A stretch of DNA of 64,000 nucleotides from Bacilli bacterium (GTDB taxonomy: Bacteria; Bacillota_I; Bacilli_A; RF39; UBA660). Below are positions 40,201-46,612 of the stretch, one piece after another (within the stretch, counting starts at the first letter, position 1; the number at the start of each line of letters is the position of its first letter). The notes below the pieces were generated by a model. It did no database searches. It saw nothing but the letters and a program-made list of their open reading frames with translations, and had not been told where the DNA came from. Location of the stretch: positions 124,001 through 188,000 of the forward strand of contig JAFSDH010000005.1 in NCBI GenBank assembly GCA_017436345.1, given 5' to 3'. The position numbers and the translations under genes were made by a program.

Positions 40201-42598
40201 CATATAAACTATGATAAGAACTAGAAGCTAAAGTAGTAGAATTACTTACTTTTTTAGTTAAACCAGCATCACTATACCATCCACCAAAAGTATACGAAAA
40301 AGAATATGAACTCTTATAACTACTATCAACTGTTTTATTATAAACCAAACTTAATGTCTGATTAGATTTTGTAGGAGTTGTATATAAATTTCTATATTTG
40401 GAATAAGCTGTATAAGATGAATAATTTCCACTTCCACCATTATAATTATATTTAATTGTTGTACCATAAACTTGCAAAGGTCTTAATACCACAAATAAAT
40501 CTTTAGAATAGAATTCTTTAAATATCTTATAACCAGATTTTAAGGAACTGGAAGCTTTTGAATATATAACTATACCATCATCTTTAGTAAACCTTGCAAA
40601 ATAATGCAAACTATCAGCATCTGTTCCCAAATATAAATATGATGATACCGATTTAGCAACAGTACTATCACTTGTATAATAAGTCATGATAATATCCCCA
40701 ACTTCTAAATCACTAACACGAAGCATTCCAGCCCTATCACCAGCGTCATTTCCTCTCAAATAAGTTCCACCATAAAATCCATTTACTAACATATTATTAA
40801 TTTTTTTATAATTATCATTAGTTAGAGAAGAAACTTCACTACTTGTCTTTCTTGCATAATCCTTTGCACTATTTTTATCAAAAATAGCCGACTTTACATT
40901 CGCATTTGTAACAAAACTTAAATCAATACCAAAAGTATTAAAATACATTGACCTAATAAAACCTAACTGTGAAATACTTTCATTTGTTATTTTATCCAAA
41001 CTAATATTATCGCCAGAAGAAGATGAACCATCATATTTTATTTTCTTAGAACTTACTAAGCTCTTAAATTTATTAATATTTGTATGCATAGTTTCTATAT
41101 CTCTTTTAGTAAATGTTGGATTAACTTTAGTCTCGATCCTAGCTAATTGCAAAGTATAACCATTTGGTGTCGTTAACTTCATACCTTCATTAACAACTTT
41201 ACTAGTATCACCTACAGTTACTTTATATTTATATGTTTTAGACTTATCAGCCGCTAAAGATGCAACATTCCAAGAGATTGTACGAGTAGAAGAATTATAA
41301 TTACAAGTTGGATCACAAGAACCACTTACATAAGTAGTATTATCTGGAATCTTACTTGTAATTTTCATTCCATCATAACTTCTAGATTTACTACTTGCTG
41401 TTTTTTTCCAAGTATAACCAGCACTAGAACATGCAGAAGAAGTAGTATTGACAGCATCTCCATCACAAAACTCCCTAATTGAACGATTATGTAAATATAA
41501 CCTATATTCTAAAGTATCACCTTTACTAATCGCATTATACTTACTTAAGCTCTTATCAGAAGTTGTATTCTTACCAATGCTAGTATCAGTAGTTACTTTT
41601 GTTGCCCTAACATATTGTTCTACTCTAAGCCTAGCAACGTCATATCTAGCTACTGCGTTAATATTTAATTTATTAATTTGTAAGGTATCTTTAGATGTTG
41701 ATTTATCAATTGTACAAGTATTCCCATCACAAAATTTATTAATAGGTCTTAGAATTGTAATAGATTCCATATTACTAATTTTAATCTTATTCATTCTTCC
41801 TTCATAACTATCATATCTAATAGAAAAATCATCATCACCATAATTAATTGGATTAGAATCAAAATCATAATCTTTACCAGTTGCATGAACAAAACCTAAT
41901 TTAGAATCAATAATATCTCCAACATATACCATAACATGTCCAGAACCACTTTTTCGTCTATATATTAATAAATCCCCTGGTTTCAAAGTTGATTTAATCT
42001 TACTTTTAATTGTAGTTTCATTAACACTACTAGTAGGTTCATAATAATATGCAACTATGTCATTTTTACCATTTTTATTCTTACCAATCTTAGCTAAAAA
42101 TTCCGTATTAATACCTTTTCCATTTTTAGAATAAGCTTCAACAAAGTTTGATACACTAGTCTTAGCACTTTTATTAGAGAAATTTTTTGTATATACACTA
42201 CCTGATAATGTATAATAATCTCTAAAATCAAAACCTAATGAGTATAAATAAACAGAAGTAGCAAAACTACTACAATCTATTGCAAAATAATTTCCTCTAC
42301 TAACCATTTCCGGATTAACATTAAAAGTTCTCCAATTAAACCTACTTCCTAAAGTAGAGGAACCAACATCCATAGTACGTTGCTCATAATCTGAATATGC
42401 CTTATTATTCTCATAACTTAAAGCCGTACCAACTACATAATTTTGTAATTGTTCTCGTGTATAAGTTTTAGTATTACTAGTAGAATTAGAAAATGACACC
42501 TTTACGGCATTTTGAATTTTATCAACAGTTCCACCCAATACTAAGAAAATAAATAAAATCAAAACAGCAGTTGATATCAATAAATACTTCTTCTTCAT
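37262..42598 (-). CDS. Large repeat-rich surface protein with NlpC/P60-like domain
   Basis: 1778 aa. Signal/anchor helix at 5-25. About 70-270: NlpC/P60-like cysteine hydrolase fold with FAIDCSSFATSVY, GDLLIYRRKSGSGHVMVYVGD and FVHATGKDYD (probable Cys-His pair). About 310-500: a beta-sandwich region with WNVASLAADKSKTYKYKVTVGDTSKV (DUF11-like). About 520-740: a second, Cys-less NlpC-like copy (VGDIIMTYY, LHYFARF). About 745-1370: InlB_B/Flg_new-type repeats (YNANGGxGTM...GYxFxGWS...LTTGTNxVNLYAVW), four close copies plus divergent ones, two followed by KGxxxxFxLxPNxGYxNG modules. About 1400-1740: four modules like GQIVGL...NPSGT...GYVFxxW. C-terminal helix and KKKKSLEE, no LPXTG. Likely cell-surface wall hydrolase/adhesin, anchored at both ends or after signal cleavage at one. 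Confidence 0.85.
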   Translation of the reverse strand: MKKKYLLISTAVLILFIFLVLGGTVDKIQNAVKVSFSNSTSNTKTYTREQLQNYVVGTALSYENNKAYSDYEQRTMDVGSSTLGSRFNWRTFNVNPEMVSRGNYFAIDCSSFATSVYLYSLGFDFRDYYTLSGSVYTKNFSNKSAKTSVSNFVEAYSKNGKGINTEFLAKIGKNKNGKNDIVAYYYEPTSSVNETTIKSKIKSTLKPGDLLIYRRKSGSGHVMVYVGDIIDSKLGFVHATGKDYDFDSNPINYGDDDFSIRYDSYEGRMNKIKISNMESITILRPINKFCDGNTCTIDKSTSKDTLQINKLNINAVARYDVARLRVEQYVRATKVTTDTSIGKNTTSDKSLSKYNAISKGDTLEYRLYLHNRSIREFCDGDAVNTTSSACSSAGYTWKKTASSKSRSYDGMKITSKIPDNTTYVSGSCDPTCNYNSSTRTISWNVASLAADKSKTYKYKVTVGDTSKVVNEGMKLTTPNGYTLQLARIETKVNPTFTKRDIETMHTNINKFKSLVSSKKIKYDGSSSSGDNISLDKITNESISQLGFIRSMYFNTFGIDLSFVTNANVKSAIFDKNSAKDYARKTSSEVSSLTNDNYKKINNMLVNGFYGGTYLRGNDAGDRAGMLRVSDLEVGDIIMTYYTSDSTVAKSVSSYLYLGTDADSLHYFARFTKDDGIVIYSKASSSLKSGYKIFKEFYSKDLFVVLRPLQVYGTTIKYNYNGGSGNYSSYTAYSKYRNLYTTPTKSNQTLSLVYNKTVDSSYKSSYSFSYTFGGWYSDAGLTKKVSNSTTLASSSYHSLYAKWNTTSIKLPNPTVSGYKLEGWYSDAGLTKKVAAGNSDYMLMKSTTLYGKWKANSYQVKYNANGGTGTMANSTFTYGKTSNLRANTFTKNGYVFNGWSTSSSGSVKYKDKASVSNLTTGTNVVNLYAVWKEAEKVVVEVSVNKGTSNSSSKTIVKGSTASFTLTPNTGYSNGTVSCTNNQKASFDGITLKVINVTLKTLCTVTYSPNKYNVKYNPNGGVGTMANSIHTYSISQKLSANAFKKTGYVFKGWSLSTTGSVKYKDGASVSNLTTGTNTINLYAQWSPNSYQVKYNANGGVGTMDNSIYTYDTASHLKSNTYKKDGYIFAGWSTSGNGVVVYLDNQNIKNLTTGTNVVNLYAVWQKKTNNDITVTLNVEKGSSSPKTRVVVKGQNTTFILNPNIGYGNGKVTCTNNQKGVLNGNTLIINNVTSNTTCTVKYSVNTYNIKYNSNGGIGTMDNSIHTYNQVASLSKNKFSKNGYNFKGWSLSSNGKLEFIDESKVKNLTTSTNDVNLYAVWEKIAYNISYDLDGGLIENELKEYDIETNNITLAIPNKKGYEFVGWTGSNGTTPEKTVVINKGTYGDLSYKANWKDGEYTILYNSDSFGKITGITSEKVKFKGNPSGTTKSINDGYFDLKWAVNKDVTLNNGKTIKKGEAITLEQIKEISVDDDLIITAYHYKTKIFVSYGNDDNGKVIGIVNEDVAVNGNLLGTEVQANKGYVFSHWIADKDVKLSTGKIIIANNVISNEELTKIIVVEDLDLKAVFVGVDYDIVYQSDINGQIVGLNKETKKYQQNPSGTSVVSKTGYVFAYWMANQDVILNDGSIIKKNSMITNEELMKVSIDNNVIFTAKNSNDILKVFYKAKDNIKIEGNDSEEVSYDSNPKGIKIVTDNNKKVVWTADHDIVLKDDTKIYAGQKITDEQLKNIIVKDDLILTVQYAIEVENKNDNNINLNIFIIIGIVLLLVFGLIIFLIKKKKSLEE

Positions 42599-42645
42599 AT
42601 ATATCACTCCTACTACCTTATTCTCTTTAATTATAAATTTAAAAC

Positions 42646-42672
42646 AAAAAAAATGCTATTAAAATAGCACTT
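42646..42672 (-). terminator. Terminator upstream of the large surface protein
   Basis: TGCTATT/AATAGCA stem followed on the minus strand by TTTTTTTT; ends the lipoprotein transcript (42.9-44.0 kb). Confidence 0.75.
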
Positions 42673-42687
42673 TTATTTTTAAATAAT

Positions 42688-42798
42688 TTATCTAACTTTT
42701 CCAGCAACACTATGAATATCTTCTATTTGTTTATAAAAACCAATATACTTATTCTTATCTTTAATATATTGATAAATTTCTAAACTCATCGCAGCCAT
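42688..42798 (-). pseudogene. Remnant or very small ORF (36 aa) downstream of the lipoprotein gene
   Basis: An open frame MAAMSLEIYQYIKDKNKYIG, ending AGKVR, continues upstream in frame as EERARLHRK until a TAA at about 42829, beyond which a GTG-started stretch FNKKESLKGI is in the same frame. The composition of the stretch is protein-like and it is followed by a terminator. Either a small protein starting at 42798 (no clear ribosome site) or the remains of a gene of about 60 codons broken by one stop codon. Confidence 0.35.
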
Positions 42799-42862
42799 TT
42801 TTCGATGTAATCTTGCTCTTTCTTCTTATATACCTTTCAAACTTTCCTTTTTATTAAACACA

Positions 42863-44032
42863 CTATACAATATTTTCATTTTTTTCTTCTGTTTCTAAAT
42901 TAGCTGCTGGAGCTTCTTCAAGAACAGGAGATTGAGTTTCTGCTTCAACTGGAGCCTCAATCGGTGTGTTTTCAACAGGAACTGGATTAACACTTAATAA
43001 AGGATTTTCAATACCAGGTTGATCAACAGACATAGGACTAATTTCTGGCATTGAGTTAGGTGTTAATGTATCAGTAGCATTAACTTCTACAGGAGCTGCT
43101 TCTGGTACAAACGTTGGTTGTTGATTTAAATCTGCTGAAGGCACTTCATTCATCACAGGTTGTTGATTCATATTAGGTTGCATCATCTCATTAACCATAC
43201 CTTGTTGATTAGGATCAACTCCACCCATTTGATTAACCCCAGGGTTCATAGGTACACCTTGATTCATAACTTGACCATTATTCATCATTGGTTGACCTTG
43301 TACAGGTTTCTTTTTCTTAGTTATCAATAGAACAATTACAGCAATAATTATAATAGCTACTGCAACAGCTGCAATAATAACGATCAAATTAATACCACCA
43401 AGTTCAAATTCAAAATTAACTTTATTTATTTCACTATAAGTTAAATTCCACTTTAATTCTGTTTTATCTTCACTTACTTTATCAGCATTATTTTCACCCA
43501 CTTCTACAGGTAATTTAATTTTATAAGATAAGTCAGTTACTTGTTCATCATTAGCAGATTCTGTTTTTCTTTCTTCTTCTGTTGCATCACCTAAGAAATT
43601 AAATTCAAAATCAGCAACATATTTCTTTCCATCTTTATAGAAAAATTTTAAATCTTTTAAATTATCTTTCTTTTCTTTATCAAATATTTCTAAGAATTTT
43701 ACCTTTGTTGCTTCTTTTGCAGTTATATCATCAATATTATCAAAAGATTTACTAATTTTTAATGTAGGTGCATTTAAATCTGCGGCATCCTCATTTTCAC
43801 TTTCACCATCAGTTTTTTCCTTTACTTCTTCAATTTTATAACCATATTCTTCTAACCATTTAAAGTTTTCTACCGTTGACTCAGGAAATCCTTCATAACC
43901 ATTATTTTGATATAAAAACTCTAAAGTTACACTTTTATCATCTTTAACTTCCATACTAGCATTGTACTTAACGCACCCTGTTAAACCAATAACCATTAAG
44001 AAAGCCAAAAATAACTTTGACATTTTTTTCAT
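42863..44032 (-). CDS. Lipoprotein with C-terminal membrane anchor and low-complexity tail
   Basis: 389 aa. Lipoprotein signal peptide with lipobox LTGC (Cys at about 20), an extracytoplasmic domain (21-205) beginning VKYNASMEVKDDKSVTLEF, which is LppM/DUF3153-like in its start, a strong transmembrane helix (about 208-235) and KKKK stop-transfer, then a 150-residue Asn/Gln/Met/Pro-rich tail rich in Glu at the end. So the extracytoplasmic domain is tethered twice while the tail should be cytoplasmic. Lgt encoded in this window would modify it. Function unknown. Confidence 0.82.
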   Translation of the reverse strand: MKKMSKLFLAFLMVIGLTGCVKYNASMEVKDDKSVTLEFLYQNNGYEGFPESTVENFKWLEEYGYKIEEVKEKTDGESENEDAADLNAPTLKISKSFDNIDDITAKEATKVKFLEIFDKEKKDNLKDLKFFYKDGKKYVADFEFNFLGDATEEERKTESANDEQVTDLSYKIKLPVEVGENNADKVSEDKTELKWNLTYSEINKVNFEFELGGINLIVIIAAVAVAIIIIAVIVLLITKKKKPVQGQPMMNNGQVMNQGVPMNPGVNQMGGVDPNQQGMVNEMMQPNMNQQPVMNEVPSADLNQQPTFVPEAAPVEVNATDTLTPNSMPEISPMSVDQPGIENPLLSVNPVPVENTPIEAPVEAETQSPVLEEAPAANLETEEKNENIV

Positions 44033-44063
44033 TTTTTTACTCCTCTCTATATCTTTGCAAGTT

Positions 44064-44095
44064 ACCTTACTATAATAAAGATATCATTTTTATCA
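44064..44095 (-). promoter_or_regulatory. Probable promoter of the lipoprotein gene
   Basis: Minus strand TTGATA, 16-nt spacer, TATAGT, about 45 nt before the start codon. The 171-nt divergent gap also carries TGTTATACT as an extended -10 for the plus-strand DUF3137 gene. Confidence 0.55.
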
Positions 44096-44186
44096 AATAT
44101 TAACAATAACTATTATGAAATTCATTTACTATTTTTTACACTAAATTATTTATTAAAATATAATTAATCAAAATAGAATGTTATAC

Positions 44187-44195
44187 TATTTATAG
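44187..44195 (+). promoter_or_regulatory. Extended -10 of the DUF3137-lemA operon
   Basis: TGTTATACT (approximate position) about 10-15 nt before the AGGTGATAAT ribosome site of the DUF3137 gene; weak -35. Confidence 0.45.
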
Positions 44196-44203
44196 GTGAT
44201 AAT

Positions 44204-45100
44204 ATGAATGTCCAAATAAATGATGATCTAAATGTTTTAGAAGAAGAAAGAAAAGCCATAAATCAAGTTAAAGCGAGTGTATATGCTTTTACTTTTATAA
44301 TTGGAGCAATACTTTCCATTATGCTTCAAAACTATACTATATTAATATTTATAATACCTATTGGGATTGTTTTATCAACAGTATTAACTAATAGCCGCAC
44401 TTCAAAATTCAAAAGTCTATATAAAAGAATTATTATATTGGAAATATTTAAAAAACTATTTTCACAATATACTTATAATCCTGAACAAGGATTTAGCTAT
44501 GAATTAATAAAAAAATTAGATTTATTTGAAAAAGCTGATAGATATATTTCAAGTGATTATATTCACGCCGAATACCAAAATATTGAAATGCAAATGTCTG
44601 ATATTGATCTAACTAAAATAGTTAGAAGAGGAAAACATAGTAAGCGAATTACAATATTTAAAGGGCAATGGTATATTTTTAATTTTAACAAACAATTTAA
44701 ATCTGAAGTTCAAATACTTGATTCATCATTTATATATACTAATCGTCATGACTTTTTTGATTCTAAATTCAATAAAATAGAAACAGAAAACGTTGAATTT
44801 AATAAAAACTATTTTGTATTTACTAAAAATGACTTTGAAGCATTTTATATATTAACTCCACAAATCATAGAAAAATTAAACGAGTTTAAAAAAAGGTTAA
44901 ATTGCCAAGTACTCTTTGTTTTTAAAGATAATAAACTTCATATCGGAGTTAATTCGCATCGTGATTATTTTGAACCAGATATGGATTCACCAATCAATAT
45001 TAATTCAATAGAACAGAAGACATTACAAGAAATAAATGTTATAATTAGTTTAATAAAGGATTTAAATTTAGAAAAAAATCTTTTTAGAAAGGAGGTATAA
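44204..45100 (+). CDS. DUF3137-type membrane protein
   Basis: 298 aa. Two adjacent membrane helices (about 22-42 and 46-63) and a cytoplasmic domain with SSDYIHAEYQNIEMQMSDIDLT and RITIFKGQWYIFNFNKQFKSEVQILDSSF, the pattern of DUF3137 proteins. These are usually encoded next to lemA, as here (1-nt gap). Function unknown; the pair is thought to act at the membrane. Ribosome site AGGTGATAAT. Confidence 0.85.
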   Translation: MNVQINDDLNVLEEERKAINQVKASVYAFTFIIGAILSIMLQNYTILIFIIPIGIVLSTVLTNSRTSKFKSLYKRIIILEIFKKLFSQYTYNPEQGFSYELIKKLDLFEKADRYISSDYIHAEYQNIEMQMSDIDLTKIVRRGKHSKRITIFKGQWYIFNFNKQFKSEVQILDSSFIYTNRHDFFDSKFNKIETENVEFNKNYFVFTKNDFEAFYILTPQIIEKLNEFKKRLNCQVLFVFKDNKLHIGVNSHRDYFEPDMDSPININSIEQKTLQEINVIISLIKDLNLEKNLFRKEV

Positions 45101-45101
45101 T

Positions 45102-45644
45102 ATGGAACTAGCTATTATAATATGCTTAGTTATTGTTATTGCTATAGGAATTTGGTTTATTATAGTTTCTAACTCATTAAATAAAGCCTTAATTAAAATT
45201 GATGAAGCAGACTCAGGCATTGATATCGCTCTTACAAAAAGATATGACGTATTAATGAAAATGATTGATGTTGTAAAAGCATATACAAAACATGAAAAAG
45301 AAACATTATTTGAAGTTGTAAAATTAAGAAAAAACATGAACATGAGCGAAAAAAATGAAGCTAACAATAAAATGAATAATAATTTTGAACAAATTAAAAT
45401 TATTGCAGAAAATTATCCTGAATTAAGATCAAGCGATAACTATATCGCCTTACAAAACGCTATTGTAGAAGTAGAAGAACACTTACAAGCTGCTAGAAGA
45501 TTATATAACTCTAATGTATCAACATTTAATCAAAAAATAGTAGTTTTCCCTTCAAGCATAGTAGCAAACCTAAAAGGGCTAAAAGAAGTTGCTTTCTTTG
45601 AAGCTGACGAAACTAAAAAAGAAGACGTAAAAATTAATCTATAA
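45102..45644 (+). CDS. LemA family protein
   Basis: 180 aa. One N-terminal helix (about 3-22) then a helical domain typical of LemA: NSLNKALIKIDEADSGIDIALTKRYDVLMKMIDVVKAYTKHEKETLFEVVKLR, SDNYIALQNAIVEVEEHLQAARRLYNSNVSTFNQKI and FPSSIVANLKGLKEVAFFE. Membrane-anchored coiled bundle facing one side of the membrane; role unknown. Follows the DUF3137 gene with AAGGAGG as ribosome site. Confidence 0.95.
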   Translation: MELAIIICLVIVIAIGIWFIIVSNSLNKALIKIDEADSGIDIALTKRYDVLMKMIDVVKAYTKHEKETLFEVVKLRKNMNMSEKNEANNKMNNNFEQIKIIAENYPELRSSDNYIALQNAIVEVEEHLQAARRLYNSNVSTFNQKIVVFPSSIVANLKGLKEVAFFEADETKKEDVKINL

Positions 45645-45673
45645 AAAAAAGACTAAATCTTAGTCTTTTTTTT
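45643..45673 (+). terminator. Bidirectional terminator after lemA
   Basis: AAAAAAAAGACTA/TAGTCTTTTTTTT hairpin between convergent genes lemA and the 183-aa gene, serving both strands. Confidence 0.85.
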
Positions 45674-45703
45674 AATACTCATTTCTAATATATTTATTAT
45701 TTA

Positions 45704-46255
45704 TTAATTCTTTTTAATTTTAGTTTTAACAGAAGTTCTTTGTCTATAAGTATCATTAAAATCTCTTGCTGAAATACCATACATATCATCCGGATTAGTA
45801 ATATTAATATATCCACCAGCAGCAATTTTCATTTCTTCACCCCATTGAGATAAAATAATATTATCTGGGATTTGGACAAATATTTGTACTCCTCCTTTAG
45901 GTTTATAAACACCTTCTCCTAATGTAGTATCTCTTTCATATTTAGCATCAACAGTATCAACTACCCATTGATTTAACTTACCAAATTTATCAACAATAGC
46001 TTCACCATCATCATTAGCTTTAGTAAGTACATGTTGAACTTTTCCAGTTTTAGAACTAATTCCAACAACAGCTTCTCTTTCTTTAATAGAATTACCATTA
46101 GCATCAACGCTCCAAGAAATAATTGTTTCACCAACTACCCCTTCTCTAGCTATTACTCTACCAAATTTTTCAGCTTCAAAAGGTAATAAAGAACCACTTT
46201 CTAATCCTTCCTTAACATACTTTAAAACTTCTACTTTTACATAACTTTCACTCAT
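45704..46255 (-). CDS. Hypothetical protein under a Mn2+-riboswitch-like leader, 183 aa
   Basis: Soluble, no signal or membrane segment. Two parts: residues 1-75 with repeated GxxV turns (FGRVIAREGVVGETIISWSVD), and 100-183 with GVQIFVQIPDNIILSQWGEEMKIAAGGYINI, then NPDDMYGISARDFNDTYR, like the PGDYG-type turn plus FxxTY ending seen in small beta-rich proteins. Basic C-terminus. Not recognised as any metal transporter or known Mn2+-regulon protein. It is transcribed from a consensus promoter through a yybP-ykoY-like aptamer and two terminators, so its expression is probably linked to Mn2+ level. Start ATG follows GGGGGA. Confidence 0.75.
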   Translation of the reverse strand: MSESYVKVEVLKYVKEGLESGSLLPFEAEKFGRVIAREGVVGETIISWSVDANGNSIKEREAVVGISSKTGKVQHVLTKANDDGEAIVDKFGKLNQWVVDTVDAKYERDTTLGEGVYKPKGGVQIFVQIPDNIILSQWGEEMKIAAGGYINITNPDDMYGISARDFNDTYRQRTSVKTKIKKN

Positions 46256-46268
46256 TTTTCATTCCCCC

Positions 46269-46337
46269 TATAAATTAATTTGTTAAAGAAATAGAAAAGA
46301 CTTTACAAAAAGTAAAGTCTAATCAAATTAATTTATA
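46269..46337. repeat. 14-bp inverted repeat enclosing the second leader terminator
   Basis: TATAAATTAATTTG (46269-46282) and its exact complement CAAATTAATTTATA (46324-46337). The proximal arm abuts the GGGGG ribosome site of the 183-aa gene, so pairing could also affect translation. Confidence 0.8.
46298..46320 (-). terminator. Second leader terminator hairpin
   Basis: AGACTTTAC/GTAAAGTCT (9 bp) with a 5-nt loop, then TTTTCTATTTCTTT on the minus strand. Its arms duplicate those of the first leader terminator. It is enclosed by the inverted pair 46269-46282 and 46324-46337. Confidence 0.75.
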
Positions 46338-46344
46338 AAAGAAA

Positions 46345-46368
46345 AAGACTTTACTTATGTAAAGTCTT
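46345..46368 (-). terminator. Riboswitch expression-platform terminator
   Basis: AAGACTTTAC/GTAAAGTCTT (10 bp) with ATAA/TTAT loop and TTTTTCTTTT on the minus strand. The 5' arm is also the 3' part of the aptamer closing stem, so aptamer folding and termination compete: an ON switch. Confidence 0.8.
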
Positions 46369-46470
46369 GTTACAACATAAATGTTGCTGTACAAATACGA
46401 GTATTGCTACTGAAATGACGTATGTACAAATATAAACTAGAGTTTATATCTACTACTCCCTCAACATGAT
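46351..46470 (-). ncRNA. yybP-ykoY (Mn2+) riboswitch-like leader
   Basis: Minus strand, in order: AGGGAGTAGTAG (consensus GGGGAGUAG), hairpin TATAAACT/AGTTTATA (P2), then TACATACGTCATTTC with arm AGTA-GCAA-TACT and CGTATTTGTAC (P3, with the ACGTCA of the metal-binding loop), hairpin CAACA/TGTTG (P4), then AACAAGACTTTAC (consensus GCAAGACCUUU). This matches the yybP-ykoY order and loop sequences. It lies 10 nt after a consensus -10 and runs into a terminator that shares its closing stem. Confidence 0.72.
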
Positions 46471-46473
46471 TAC

Positions 46474-46502
46474 ATTATATCATGTTATTAACATTTTGTC
46501 AA
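46474..46502 (-). promoter_or_regulatory. Consensus promoter of the riboswitch transcript
   Basis: Minus strand TTGACA (46497-46502), exactly 17 nt, TATAAT (46474-46479). The spacer holds the palindrome TGTTAATAACA (46483-46493). Confidence 0.9.
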
Positions 46503-46508
46503 TAACAT
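46483..46508. promoter_or_regulatory. Operator-like palindromes in the riboswitch promoter
   Basis: TGTTATTAACA (plus strand, 46483-46493) and a related TGTCAATAACA next to it overlap spacer and -35. Similar 5-1-5 palindromes flank the promoter of the AAA+ operon near 5.4 kb. Confidence 0.45.
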
Positions 46509-46580
46509 TTTTTTAGGGGTTCATACCTATTATAACATAGATAACTTTTAAAAAATATTCTAAAAAAAAAAAAATAAAAG

Positions 46581-46598
46581 TGATACTATTTTTATAAT
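46581..46598 (+). promoter_or_regulatory. Probable -10 region of the DUF1846 gene
   Basis: TGATACTAT (extended -10 form) and TATAAT occur just before GGAG; the TATAAT is very close to the start (14 nt), so the former is the better -10. Confidence 0.4.
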
Positions 46599-46612
46599 GG
46601 AGTTGATTTTTT

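Noticed and set aside
41448..41807. 119-aa plus-strand frame inside the large surface protein
   Set aside because: Antisense of a clearly coding gene; no independent support.
46351..46470. THF (folT) riboswitch because of GGGAGTAG
   Set aside because: THF aptamers need GGAGAGUAG followed by GCGUUAAGUG; this one has ACGTCA and AACAAGAC blocks of yybP-ykoY instead.
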